From: JBDKGD01 sp964645125
GTDB taxonomy: Bacteria > Patescibacteriota > Minisyncoccia > UBA6257 > 2-01-FULL-56-20
DNA length: 42,600 bases
NCBI GenBank assembly: GCA_964645125.1
Contig: CAZXZC010000004.1
Coordinates: forward strand, 1 to 42,600
Reading direction: 5' to 3'
The notes beneath the pieces were generated by a model that saw only the letters and a program-made list of their open reading frames with translations, ran no database searches and was not told the DNA's origin. The first letter of the stretch is position 1. Each line of letters starts with the position of its first letter. Of the stretch, positions 31,374-38,107 are shown piece after piece. The position numbers and the translations under genes were made by a program.

Positions 31374-31420
31374 AAAAGGCCCTAAGCGCATTTCATAGCT
31401 TCTGGCCTTTTTCCTTTTTT
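31374..31420 (+). terminator. Intrinsic terminator
   Basis: AAAAGGCC / GGCCTTTT with inner AAGC/GCTT pairing, followed by TTCCTTTTTT. Confidence 0.75.
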
Positions 31421-31469
31421 ATATGGCAAAGTTGCCTGGGGCAGTTTTTTCGCCTATCATGAACCCACT

Positions 31470-32477
31470 ATGCTCTCGCGTAAAATTGGTATTGATTTAG
31501 GAACTGCCAATACGGTGGTGTTTGTACCGGGCCAGGGGTTTATTATCAACGAACCAACCATTGTAGCCTTAAGTAACCCTGACAATAAAGTGCTTGCGGT
31601 GGGTAGCGAAGCAAAAGAAATGATCGGCCGCACCCCAGAAGAAATCGTTGCGTACCGGCCATTAAAAGATGGTGTTATTGCGGATTACTACGTAACCAAG
31701 GCGATGTTGAAATATTTTATTTCCAAAGCTTCGGCATGGTATAACGTGCTTGGACCTGAGGTGATTATTTCGGTTCCGGCTGGCATTACCCCCACTGAAC
31801 GCCGCGCGGTGATAAACGCCGCGCGCGAAGCAGGCGCGCGGCAGGCATATTTGGTGCGCGAACCGGTTTTGGCGGCATTGGGCGCCGGCATTCCTATTAA
31901 TGCGCGCAGCGGCAATATGATCATTAACATTGGCGGTGGTACCTGCGAAGTAGCCGTTATTGCACTCGGCAACATTGTGGCTTCATTAAGCTTGCGTGTT
32001 GCAGGGAATAAATTCGACCAGGCGGTAGCTGAGTATGTGAAGAAAAAATATTCGCTGGCGATTGGTGATCAAACAGCTGAAGCGGTAAAAATTACGATTG
32101 GCTCGGCTATGACCACCAAAGAGAAGATGGAGTTTCAACTGCGCGGTCGCGACTTAGTAACAGGACTTCCAAAAGATATTGTGGTTAACAGCAACGAAAT
32201 GGCTGAGGCGTTAAATGGGTTACTTACCGATATTACCGCTTCAGTACAAAGTGTGTTTAATAACACACCGCCGGAGTTGGTAGCTGATATCATGGAGAAG
32301 GGAATCATTCTTTCAGGTGGAAGTGCGCAACTTCATAATTTGCCAGAGTTTTTCCGCCGCTTTCTAGGAGTGCAAACTTATCTGGCGGAAGATCCACTAT
32401 TTTGCGTGGCAAAGGGAACCGGTCTCATTTTAAGTCATTTGGACGTGTACAAACGAACGTTGCTAAACAAAAGATAA
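31470..32477 (+). CDS. mreB: Rod-shape-determining actin homologue
   Basis: MreB polymerises under the membrane and guides cell-wall synthesis. The 335-residue protein has the actin-fold phosphate-1 loop IGIDLGTANTVVFV (7-20), PAGITPTERRAV, phosphate-2 INIGGGTCEVAVIALG and adenosine motif IILSGGSAQLHNLPEF. No mreC, mreD or rodA follows. The promoter is TTGCCT-17-TATCAT (31432-31460), with ATG nine bases after the -10, so the mRNA would be nearly leaderless. Confidence 0.95.
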   Translation: MLSRKIGIDLGTANTVVFVPGQGFIINEPTIVALSNPDNKVLAVGSEAKEMIGRTPEEIVAYRPLKDGVIADYYVTKAMLKYFISKASAWYNVLGPEVIISVPAGITPTERRAVINAAREAGARQAYLVREPVLAALGAGIPINARSGNMIINIGGGTCEVAVIALGNIVASLSLRVAGNKFDQAVAEYVKKKYSLAIGDQTAEAVKITIGSAMTTKEKMEFQLRGRDLVTGLPKDIVVNSNEMAEALNGLLTDITASVQSVFNNTPPELVADIMEKGIILSGGSAQLHNLPEFFRRFLGVQTYLAEDPLFCVAKGTGLILSHLDVYKRTLLNKR

Positions 32478-32479
32478 CA

Positions 32480-32624
32480 AAAGCCACTAGGGTATAGCCA
32501 ATGGCCAATAGTAAGCAATTTAAATACAAGAATAACGATCCGTCAGCTGGCGGAAAGAATTATGAATTAAGGTTTCCGCGTAATGCATTAAAAAACCCTT
32601 ATTCTTTATTCTCCATTCTTAATT
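32480..32624. repeat. Compound repeat: family B fragment plus family C copy 2
   Basis: CCACTAGGGTATAGCCAATGG (32485 on) is followed by CCGTCAGCTGGCGG and a family C inverted repeat: AAGAATTATGAATTAAGG on the left, GCATTAAAAAACCC in the centre, TTCTTTATTCTCCATTCTTAATTC on the right. The right arm ends two bases before the holB ATG. Confidence 0.65.
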
Positions 32625-32625
32625 C

Positions 32626-33465
32626 ATGAGTCAAAATTTTTTATATAAAAATCCGATTGTTGCTCGACTTGAAGAACAAGCAAAGATTAATACGCTTTCC
32701 CATGCCTACTTGTTTTTTGGCCCTTGGCTTGTGGGAAAACGCACATTTGGATTGCGGTTAGCACGTATTCTTGAGCATGGCGACGGGGACACGGAAAAAC
32801 CGCTTCACGACATATTATCTCTCTCTTCTGAAATGGGGGTGGAAGCAGCGCGTGAAGTGAAATCATTTTTATATACTCGACCAGCATATTCAAAACGCCG
32901 TACTGTGTTGTTTTGTGCCATTGATGGAGCAACTCGCGTTACTTCGGATGCACTTTTGAAAACCATAGAAGAGCCGCATCGTGACACGCTCATTCTCTTA
33001 ACAGCCACGCATGTTGATGCGGTACCAGACACTATTCTTTCGCGAGTTCAAAGCGTGTATTTTGCGCCCGTTGAATCTTCGCGCATAGAGTCGTGGCTTA
33101 CCGAAAAAACGAAAGTGCGTGGGCTGACGTCATCAGCTTCACATATTCATGCAGCTGTTGCGCAGGCAGGAGGACTCCCAGGTCTTGCCTGGCGACTCCT
33201 GCATGATGCAGAATTTCTCGCAACACTTACTACTGCTCAAAAATATCTTCGCACCACGCCTGCTTCTGTTTCAGCGTTTGTAAAAGATATGCTTGAAACA
33301 CACGAAGATTTTTCATTGCCGATATTTTTAGATTTCCTATTATTGGCGCTTTCTTTTGACCCCAAAACACCTTCTGCGTTTTTGCAAAAAACTATTGCCT
33401 TAGCACGCGATGCACGTGAATATAACCTTAATCCAAAGTTGCAACTTATTGCACTGAAGCAGTGA
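32626..33465 (+). CDS. holB: DNA polymerase III delta-prime-like subunit
   Basis: HolB is part of the clamp loader that places the sliding clamp on DNA. The 279-residue protein has the AAA+ fold: HAYLFFGPWLVGKRTFGLRLA (a degenerate Walker A, as is usual for delta-prime), a short middle without the usual zinc cysteines, SDALLKTIEEPHRDTLILLTA and DTILSRVQSVYF, the sensor/SRC-like segment (SRV here). A C-terminal helical part follows. The start directly follows a repeat element; no Shine-Dalgarno is visible. Confidence 0.85.
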   Translation: MSQNFLYKNPIVARLEEQAKINTLSHAYLFFGPWLVGKRTFGLRLARILEHGDGDTEKPLHDILSLSSEMGVEAAREVKSFLYTRPAYSKRRTVLFCAIDGATRVTSDALLKTIEEPHRDTLILLTATHVDAVPDTILSRVQSVYFAPVESSRIESWLTEKTKVRGLTSSASHIHAAVAQAGGLPGLAWRLLHDAEFLATLTTAQKYLRTTPASVSAFVKDMLETHEDFSLPIFLDFLLLALSFDPKTPSAFLQKTIALARDAREYNLNPKLQLIALKQ

Positions 33466-33469
33466 GCAG

Positions 33470-33506
33470 GATTTAGGGTTTAGTAGCCAATAGCTAATAC
33501 GATGCA
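33470..33506. repeat. Family B fragment
   Basis: GGATTTAGGGTTTAGTAGCCAATAGC, a single arm without a clear partner, right after holB. Confidence 0.4.
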
Positions 33507-33548
33507 AAAGGTGGAAAAAAACCTCATTTTTTAGTACTATATATCGAT

Positions 33549-34109
33549 ATGGACGAAGCACAATTTATGAAACAGGCACAAACAGCCTTTACCAGTATTG
33601 TTGATGCATTTAAGCTAGAAGCCTCCTCAATTCGGGGTAACCGGCCTACGGTTGATTTAGTAGAGCATATCCCGGTGACCGCCTACGATAACCAGCAGTT
33701 TACTGTGCAGCAGTTAGGGAGTATTGGCGTGGTGCCCCCAAGCGAGCTCACTATTACGGTATGGGATAGCGAGGTAGTGAATGCAGTGGCGAAGGCTATT
33801 GAGGATGCACACGTAGGACTTTCAGTGTCTCACGATGGCACCGTTATTCGCGCGCGATTGTCGGCATTGGGTACGGAACGTCGAGATGAGTTAGTAAAAA
33901 CTGTAAAGAAACTTCACGAGCAATCACGTATCGCAGTACGTACTCATCGTGAAGATTTTATGAAGAAAATTAAGATGGCCGAAACAACCGAGGGATTTTC
34001 GGAAGATCGTTCATTTAAGCTAAAAGAACGACTCCAAAAAACGGTAGATGAAGCAAATGCCGCGCTTGAGATAGTGCTGGAGAAAAAAATTACTGAGCTA
34101 GCCGAATGA
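33549..34109 (+). CDS. frr: Ribosome recycling factor
   Basis: RRF, with EF-G, splits post-termination ribosomes. The 186-residue protein matches the family length and layout: an N-terminal helix, the beta domain with RPTVDLVEHIPVTAYDN, VWDSEVVNAVAKAIEDAHVGLS, and the C-terminal helices with LTEERRxxLVK-like TERRDELVKTVKKLHEQSRIAVR. TACTAT (33535-33540) lies eight bases before ATG. rseP follows 12 bases downstream, a common frr neighbourhood. Confidence 0.95.
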   Translation: MDEAQFMKQAQTAFTSIVDAFKLEASSIRGNRPTVDLVEHIPVTAYDNQQFTVQQLGSIGVVPPSELTITVWDSEVVNAVAKAIEDAHVGLSVSHDGTVIRARLSALGTERRDELVKTVKKLHEQSRIAVRTHREDFMKKIKMAETTEGFSEDRSFKLKERLQKTVDEANAALEIVLEKKITELAE

Positions 34110-34121
34110 TTTTTATTTAGT

Positions 34122-35174
34122 ATGCTTTTTATCCTTGTCATTTTTTTACTTTCTTTACTTATTCTGGGCCATGAGCTTGGCCATTTTGTAGTTGCAAAGT
34201 TTACCGGCATGCGCGTGGAGGAGTTTGGGTTTGGGTTTCCACCGCGTATGTTTGGGATACAAAAAGGCGAGACAACCTACAGTATAAACTGGTTGCCCTT
34301 CGGTGGGTTTGTGCGTATTGCGGGGGAGCATGACGCACCCGACAACACTGATGAGGCGAAGCAGATTGCATTGCTCCCGCACGCCGAACAAAATCGGTTT
34401 TTTTCCCGCAAAAGCGCTTCAGCGCGAACAGCTGTTATTTTAGCAGGTGTTGCAATGAATTTTTTGATCGGGTTTTTGCTGCTTATTCCTCTCTACATGA
34501 TTGGAACTGAAGCGAAACTTATTATCGGTAGCGTACAACAGGCGTCGCCGGCCGAGGCTGCAGGGTTGCAAGTTGCTGATGTGGTCAATGGCTTTGATTC
34601 GGCTGAAAGCTTTATTGCCTTTATCCGTGAGCATCAAGGCGCAGAGATTTCTTTGTCTATTACTCGCGGGAGGATAACGCGCGATGTATTGGTGACTCCG
34701 CGCAAAATCACAAAAGAAGGGGAGGGCGCGTTGGGCGTAGTGCCAACATATATCCCTCGCCAAGCGCCAGAATCATTTTTTGCAAGCGTGAAGCATGCAG
34801 CAATAAACACCTACTACCTGACCATTGCCACCGTGAAAGGCTTGGGGGCTTTTGCAGTGCAGTTGGTGACGACTGCCTCACTACCAGAAGGAGTGGCGGG
34901 GCCGGTGGGGATTGTTTCGTTCGCCCAAAAAACAGCGAGTGTTGGATTTGTGTTCTTTTTGAATCTCATGAGCATTATTTCGATAAATTTGGCAGTTATG
35001 AACTTGTTGCCGTTGCCAGCTTTAGATGGCGGGCGATTTGCATTTATTATTTTAGAAAAAATAAAAGGATCGCCAGTGTCGCATACGGTTGAGGCGTGGG
35101 TGAATGGAGTTGGGTTTGTGATTTTAATTGGGCTGATGCTTTTGGTAACGGTAAAAGATATCGTTAATTTTTAA
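34122..35174 (+). CDS. rseP: Site-2 membrane metalloprotease, RseP (M50B) family
   Basis: RseP cuts within membrane helices of target proteins and releases signalling fragments. The 350-residue protein has the zinc motif HELGH (17-21) in the first TM helix, one PDZ domain (about 125-210, starting IGSVQQASPAEAAGLQVADV), and the C-terminal NLLPLPALDGGRF with the third zinc ligand. One PDZ copy rather than two is typical of shorter bacterial forms. No sigma/anti-sigma pair is visible here. It is cotranscribed with frr. Confidence 0.93.
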   Translation: MLFILVIFLLSLLILGHELGHFVVAKFTGMRVEEFGFGFPPRMFGIQKGETTYSINWLPFGGFVRIAGEHDAPDNTDEAKQIALLPHAEQNRFFSRKSASARTAVILAGVAMNFLIGFLLLIPLYMIGTEAKLIIGSVQQASPAEAAGLQVADVVNGFDSAESFIAFIREHQGAEISLSITRGRITRDVLVTPRKITKEGEGALGVVPTYIPRQAPESFFASVKHAAINTYYLTIATVKGLGAFAVQLVTTASLPEGVAGPVGIVSFAQKTASVGFVFFLNLMSIISINLAVMNLLPLPALDGGRFAFIILEKIKGSPVSHTVEAWVNGVGFVILIGLMLLVTVKDIVNF

Positions 35175-35206
35175 AAAAGAATCCCTCCTAGTTATGGAGG
35201 GATTTT
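35172..35206. terminator. Bidirectional terminator between rseP and tdk
   Basis: AATCCCTCC / GGAGGGATT. The minus side continues CTTTTTT and the plus side TTTT. The tdk stop codon lies in the loop. Confidence 0.8.
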
Positions 35207-35839
35207 GAAGGCAATGCCCGTGTTATGAAAGCTTGGTTTTCCTGGGCATTTGAAACAACCCCAACAGCGCGCTTGGTATGTTTCCTGTCCACCCACCTGC
35301 ACAATAGGTGATTCGTAGTGTGCGGGCACACCGTCTATAAGTCGTTGTGGCACATGTGCCGGATCACCACAGATTGCGCAACACGACTCAAGCACCGTAA
35401 AGTTACCTCCTGGCTTTGAGAAAATCGCTAAGTCAATTGTGTAGCCAAATTTTTCTCCTCTGAAGTTGAGTGCGAGACCAGCAGCAATGATATTGAAACC
35501 CTGAGTCAATAGTTCTCCTACTACTGGTACTATTTTTTCGGGATAGAATTGCACTTCATCAAGCGCAACAAAATCAGGGATGCAATTTTGTTGTCGCCTG
35601 TGAACCTCAAGCCATAGGAATATATCCTCCGGCCGCTCTGAAGGTAATTCATAGGCTAACAACTCATTGCCGTGGTAATCTTTAATTCCATCGCCGCTTC
35701 GACTGTCGATGTCGGGCTTAAAGATGGCAATTTGTTTCTTTCCAAATGTCCTTAAGTTTTCTACTCTTCGTATCAGTGCTGTTGTTTTCCCGGAAAACAT
35801 ACAACCTACGTACAAATCCAGCGTGCCGCGTTTTTTCAT
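35192..35839 (-). CDS. tdk: Thymidine kinase
   Basis: Tdk phosphorylates thymidine for dNTP salvage. The 215-residue protein has the P-loop GCMFSGKTT (12-20), the DEVQF Walker B segment, the lasso region NFRGEKFGYTIDL, and zinc cysteines (CAICG and CWGCFKC). AAAGGAGT about 11 bases before ATG 35839 is a real Shine-Dalgarno, unlike most plus-strand genes. An in-frame TTG two codons upstream is not used. Salvage enzymes are expected in host-dependent, small-genome bacteria. Confidence 0.94.
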   Translation of the reverse strand: MKKRGTLDLYVGCMFSGKTTALIRRVENLRTFGKKQIAIFKPDIDSRSGDGIKDYHGNELLAYELPSERPEDIFLWLEVHRRQQNCIPDFVALDEVQFYPEKIVPVVGELLTQGFNIIAAGLALNFRGEKFGYTIDLAIFSKPGGNFTVLESCCAICGDPAHVPQRLIDGVPAHYESPIVQVGGQETYQARCWGCFKCPGKPSFHNTGIAFKIPP

Positions 35840-35957
35840 AAACAATTCTTACTCCTTTCGCTTCTAATGCGCGTGAGATTCGTGTTGATTGTCAAAATCA
35901 AACTCTACTTAGGGTAATAAAAAAACGTGCTTTTGCCAAATTACAGAAAAATACATG

Positions 35958-36023
35958 AACTAAGAATTGAGAATAATGAATAAAGGTTCCTGCATTAAAA
36001 ACCTTAATTCTTACTTCTTTATT
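35958..36023. repeat. Inverted-repeat element, family C copy 3
   Basis: AAGAATTGAGAATAATGAATAAAGG and CCTTAATTCTTACTTCTTTATTC arms around TGCATTAAAAA. It abuts the stop of the minus-strand ABC-F gene. Confidence 0.65.
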
Positions 36024-37493
36024 CTATTTGCTGCTGCCCAATTTTTCTAAATCTACGGTTTCGTCAATGCGAATCTGTTTTACAAATTCGGGTACGTGAC
36101 TTACAAGGATCATGGCACCATCGTATTTATCGAGCGCTTTGGCAATAACAGGCAAGTGACGGAAGTTAATGTGGTTGGTAGGCTCGTCGAGGATTAAAAT
36201 ACCAGGTTTGATAATAACGAGGCGAGCAAATGATACTAAACCTTTTTGACCTTCAGAAAGTAGGCCAATTTTTGTCTTTAAAATATTCGCGTCCAACAAA
36301 AACCCAGCAGCAACGGAGCGCAAGTCCTGCGTGGTGATTCCGTGCGCTACATCAGCTAGACAATCATACACGGTTTGCTCGGGGTTAAGCCCTGAAAAAT
36401 CTTGGGCGTAGTAACCAACACGCACACCTTCGGTAAAAAGGGCACCCTTGGCAGTTTTATCGGCGAGACTTCGCAATAGGGTTGTTTTGCCGATGCCATT
36501 GGGACCAGCAAGCAAAATATGATCTTTTCGTTTTAGTTTTAAATTTACTTTTTTGGCGGTAGCTTTATGGTTTTTAATAACCGACAGTTGGTTGATTTCC
36601 AAAAGAACTCCCACCACATCTTCTTGCACAGGAATGACGAATTGGCGAATTGTTTTATCTTCTTGGCGCACATCTACGACTCCGTCTTCGAGTTCTTCGA
36701 TTTTTTCCTTCATTTTTCGTGCGACATCGCGCATGTGACCACCTTTTTGGGCAAAGAAGTTGGCCTGTTCCTTGCGATGGGCAATTTCGCGCTGGCTGCG
36801 CACGTTTTGCATGCGCTCACGCTCGATGCGAGCGGCAATTTCTTCTACTACCTTCAAGTAGTTACCAACGTACTGCTCAACCTTGTGACTGAATACGTCG
36901 AGGTACAATACACCTTCGGTGAATGAGTTTAAGAAATGAGCGTCGTGAGAAATGACAATTACTGTTTTTTTATATTCAATTAAAAACTTGGTGAGGTGCT
37001 CAATACCTTCTTTGTCGAGGTTGTTGGTTGGCTCGTCCAAGAGTAGCACATCGGGGTTGGTGATCATCGCGTAGGCCAACAACAAACGTCCTTTTTGGCC
37101 ACCAGAGAATTCCTGAACCTTTTTATCGAGGGGGGCATTGAGGTTTACGGCTGCCAACACTTTGGCGATGCGTGGATCGATGTCGTATACCTTTTGGGGA
37201 AACGCACTTTCAAAAAACTCACGCACGGTAAGTCCCATGTGGGTTGGGGGAATGACCTGCTTGGCAATACCAAAGGTTAAGCCATTTCCAATCACTACGT
37301 CGCCTTCATCGGAAGGGATTTCACCAGAGAGGAGTTTTAACAACGTAGTTTTGCCGGCACCGTTTTGACCCATCAGGGTTATCTTGCTGCCACGGCGCAC
37401 AGAAAAAGAGGCCTCGTGCAGAATGGGCTTGGTGTGAGCATATGCGTACGACACGTCGTTGAATCGTATAATGACTTCTCCGTTTAAAGGCAT
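36024..37493 (-). CDS. ABC-F family ATPase
   Basis: ABC-F proteins lack membrane domains; several act on the ribosome E site. The 489-residue protein has two nucleotide-binding domains: Walker A GQNGAGKTT and GPNGIGKTT, signatures FSGGQKGRLLLA and LSEGQKGLVSFA (the second carries Glu in place of Gly), and Walker B LLLDEPTNNLDKEG and LILDEPTNHINFRH. The linker (about 220-290) is charged and helical. It is slightly shorter than typical EttA/Uup. It stands alone with its own minus-strand promoter region (TATAAC/TACACT near 37525-37540). Confidence 0.93.
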   Translation of the reverse strand: MPLNGEVIIRFNDVSYAYAHTKPILHEASFSVRRGSKITLMGQNGAGKTTLLKLLSGEIPSDEGDVVIGNGLTFGIAKQVIPPTHMGLTVREFFESAFPQKVYDIDPRIAKVLAAVNLNAPLDKKVQEFSGGQKGRLLLAYAMITNPDVLLLDEPTNNLDKEGIEHLTKFLIEYKKTVIVISHDAHFLNSFTEGVLYLDVFSHKVEQYVGNYLKVVEEIAARIERERMQNVRSQREIAHRKEQANFFAQKGGHMRDVARKMKEKIEELEDGVVDVRQEDKTIRQFVIPVQEDVVGVLLEINQLSVIKNHKATAKKVNLKLKRKDHILLAGPNGIGKTTLLRSLADKTAKGALFTEGVRVGYYAQDFSGLNPEQTVYDCLADVAHGITTQDLRSVAAGFLLDANILKTKIGLLSEGQKGLVSFARLVIIKPGILILDEPTNHINFRHLPVIAKALDKYDGAMILVSHVPEFVKQIRIDETVDLEKLGSSK

Positions 37494-37546
37494 GGGAAAA
37501 TAAAAAGTGCCGTGAAATTGGCAGTTGTTATAGTGTACCGCACTTC

Positions 37547-37575
37547 TTGCCGATATGCAAAGCTTATGGTATGGT
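37547..37575 (+). promoter_or_regulatory. Promoter of the Cys-rich small protein
   Basis: TTGCCG (37547-37552), 17-base spacer, TATGGT (37570-37575), on the strand opposite to the flanking genes. Confidence 0.45.
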
Positions 37576-37651
37576 GTTTTTTAGCTTCTTTCACGCGTGA
37601 AATCTGCGCGATTCACTAAACGCTTACCCTTGCAAAAACTACGAGGTGTAC

Positions 37652-37924
37652 ATGCAGCAAACGCAACCATCACCGTCTCGGCGGGGTACTTACCCCGCAT
37701 TAACCACATCGGCAACACAAACATGTATTCCGGGCGAGATCGGGATTGAAAAGCCTCGCTGTCCTTGTCAGAACAAACGGCTTCCGCGCAACCCCAACAA
37801 ACCATGCCCGGGCTGTGGCCAGAAACCAAAGCCCGAAAAACCGGTAATGCATTGTAACGGCTCTGATCAAATTGGGCCGTTACACTCCGATAGGGTTCGA
37901 CTCCTTCACCTGCACATTGGGTGA
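37652..37924 (+). CDS. Cys/Pro-rich small protein with zinc-ribbon-like spacing
   Basis: The 90-residue frame has a Ser/Thr/Pro-rich start (MQQTQPSPSRRGTYPAL), then PRCPCQNKRLPRNPNKPCPGCGQKPKP-type cysteines split as CPC and CPGC, with one more cysteine in MHCNG. GAGGTG is placed just before ATG. A promoter (37547-37575) and a terminator (37951-37984) bracket it. The opposite frame (37581-37979) lacks these signals. Function unknown; metal binding is plausible. Confidence 0.5.
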   Translation: MQQTQPSPSRRGTYPALTTSATQTCIPGEIGIEKPRCPCQNKRLPRNPNKPCPGCGQKPKPEKPVMHCNGSDQIGPLHSDRVRLLHLHIG

Positions 37925-37950
37925 TTCCGGCGTTTCCTTTCACAAAAACC

Positions 37951-37984
37951 AAAGCAGCCCTTACCAGGCTGCTTTTCACTTTTT
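37951..37984 (+). terminator. Intrinsic terminator
   Basis: AAAGCAGCC / GGCTGCTTT stem, loop CTTACCA, followed by TCACTTTTT. Confidence 0.75.
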
Positions 37985-38039
37985 ATCAGTACTACCAGAG
38001 ATTCCTCGGCAAGCTTCGCAATAGCAGAGGGATTTTTTT

Positions 38040-38107
38040 CTATTGACCATTGGCTTGTCCTGAGCTTGTCGAAGGGCTAAACCAAACCCTATTGGCTCTA
38101 TTTTCTA
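38040..38107. repeat. Family B repeat with inserted palindromic word
   Basis: CCATTGGC and GGCTAAACCAAACCCTATTGGC flank CTTGTCCTGAGCTTGTCGAAGG-type sequence (38050-38071). The ABC exporter stop (minus strand) lies at its right edge. Confidence 0.6.

Larger units (their letters stand above)
31136..31420 (+). ncRNA. Candidate ~285-nt structured RNA between glyS and mreB
   Basis: It is bounded by a consensus promoter and a terminator. Stems in order: GATTCTTCATTG/CAATGAGGAATC (31155-31192, 12 bp), CCGATAGGG/CCCTATCGG (31259-31296), CTTC/GAAG (31305-31315), GCTCCCTTT/AAAGGGAGC (31318-31348) and the terminator. The first stem buries TGAGGA, the ribosome site of a 29-codon frame (31196-31285), so the RNA could be a regulated mRNA for a small protein or a non-coding RNA. 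I do not recognise the family. Confidence 0.55.

Noticed and set aside
31136..31420. RNase P RNA, tmRNA or SRP RNA
   Set aside because: None of the conserved signature sequences of these RNAs was found here or in the other gene-free stretches.
37581..37979. 132-codon minus-strand open frame
   Set aside because: It covers the terminator hairpin and the promoter side of the plus-strand small gene, lacks a ribosome site and has shadow-like composition.
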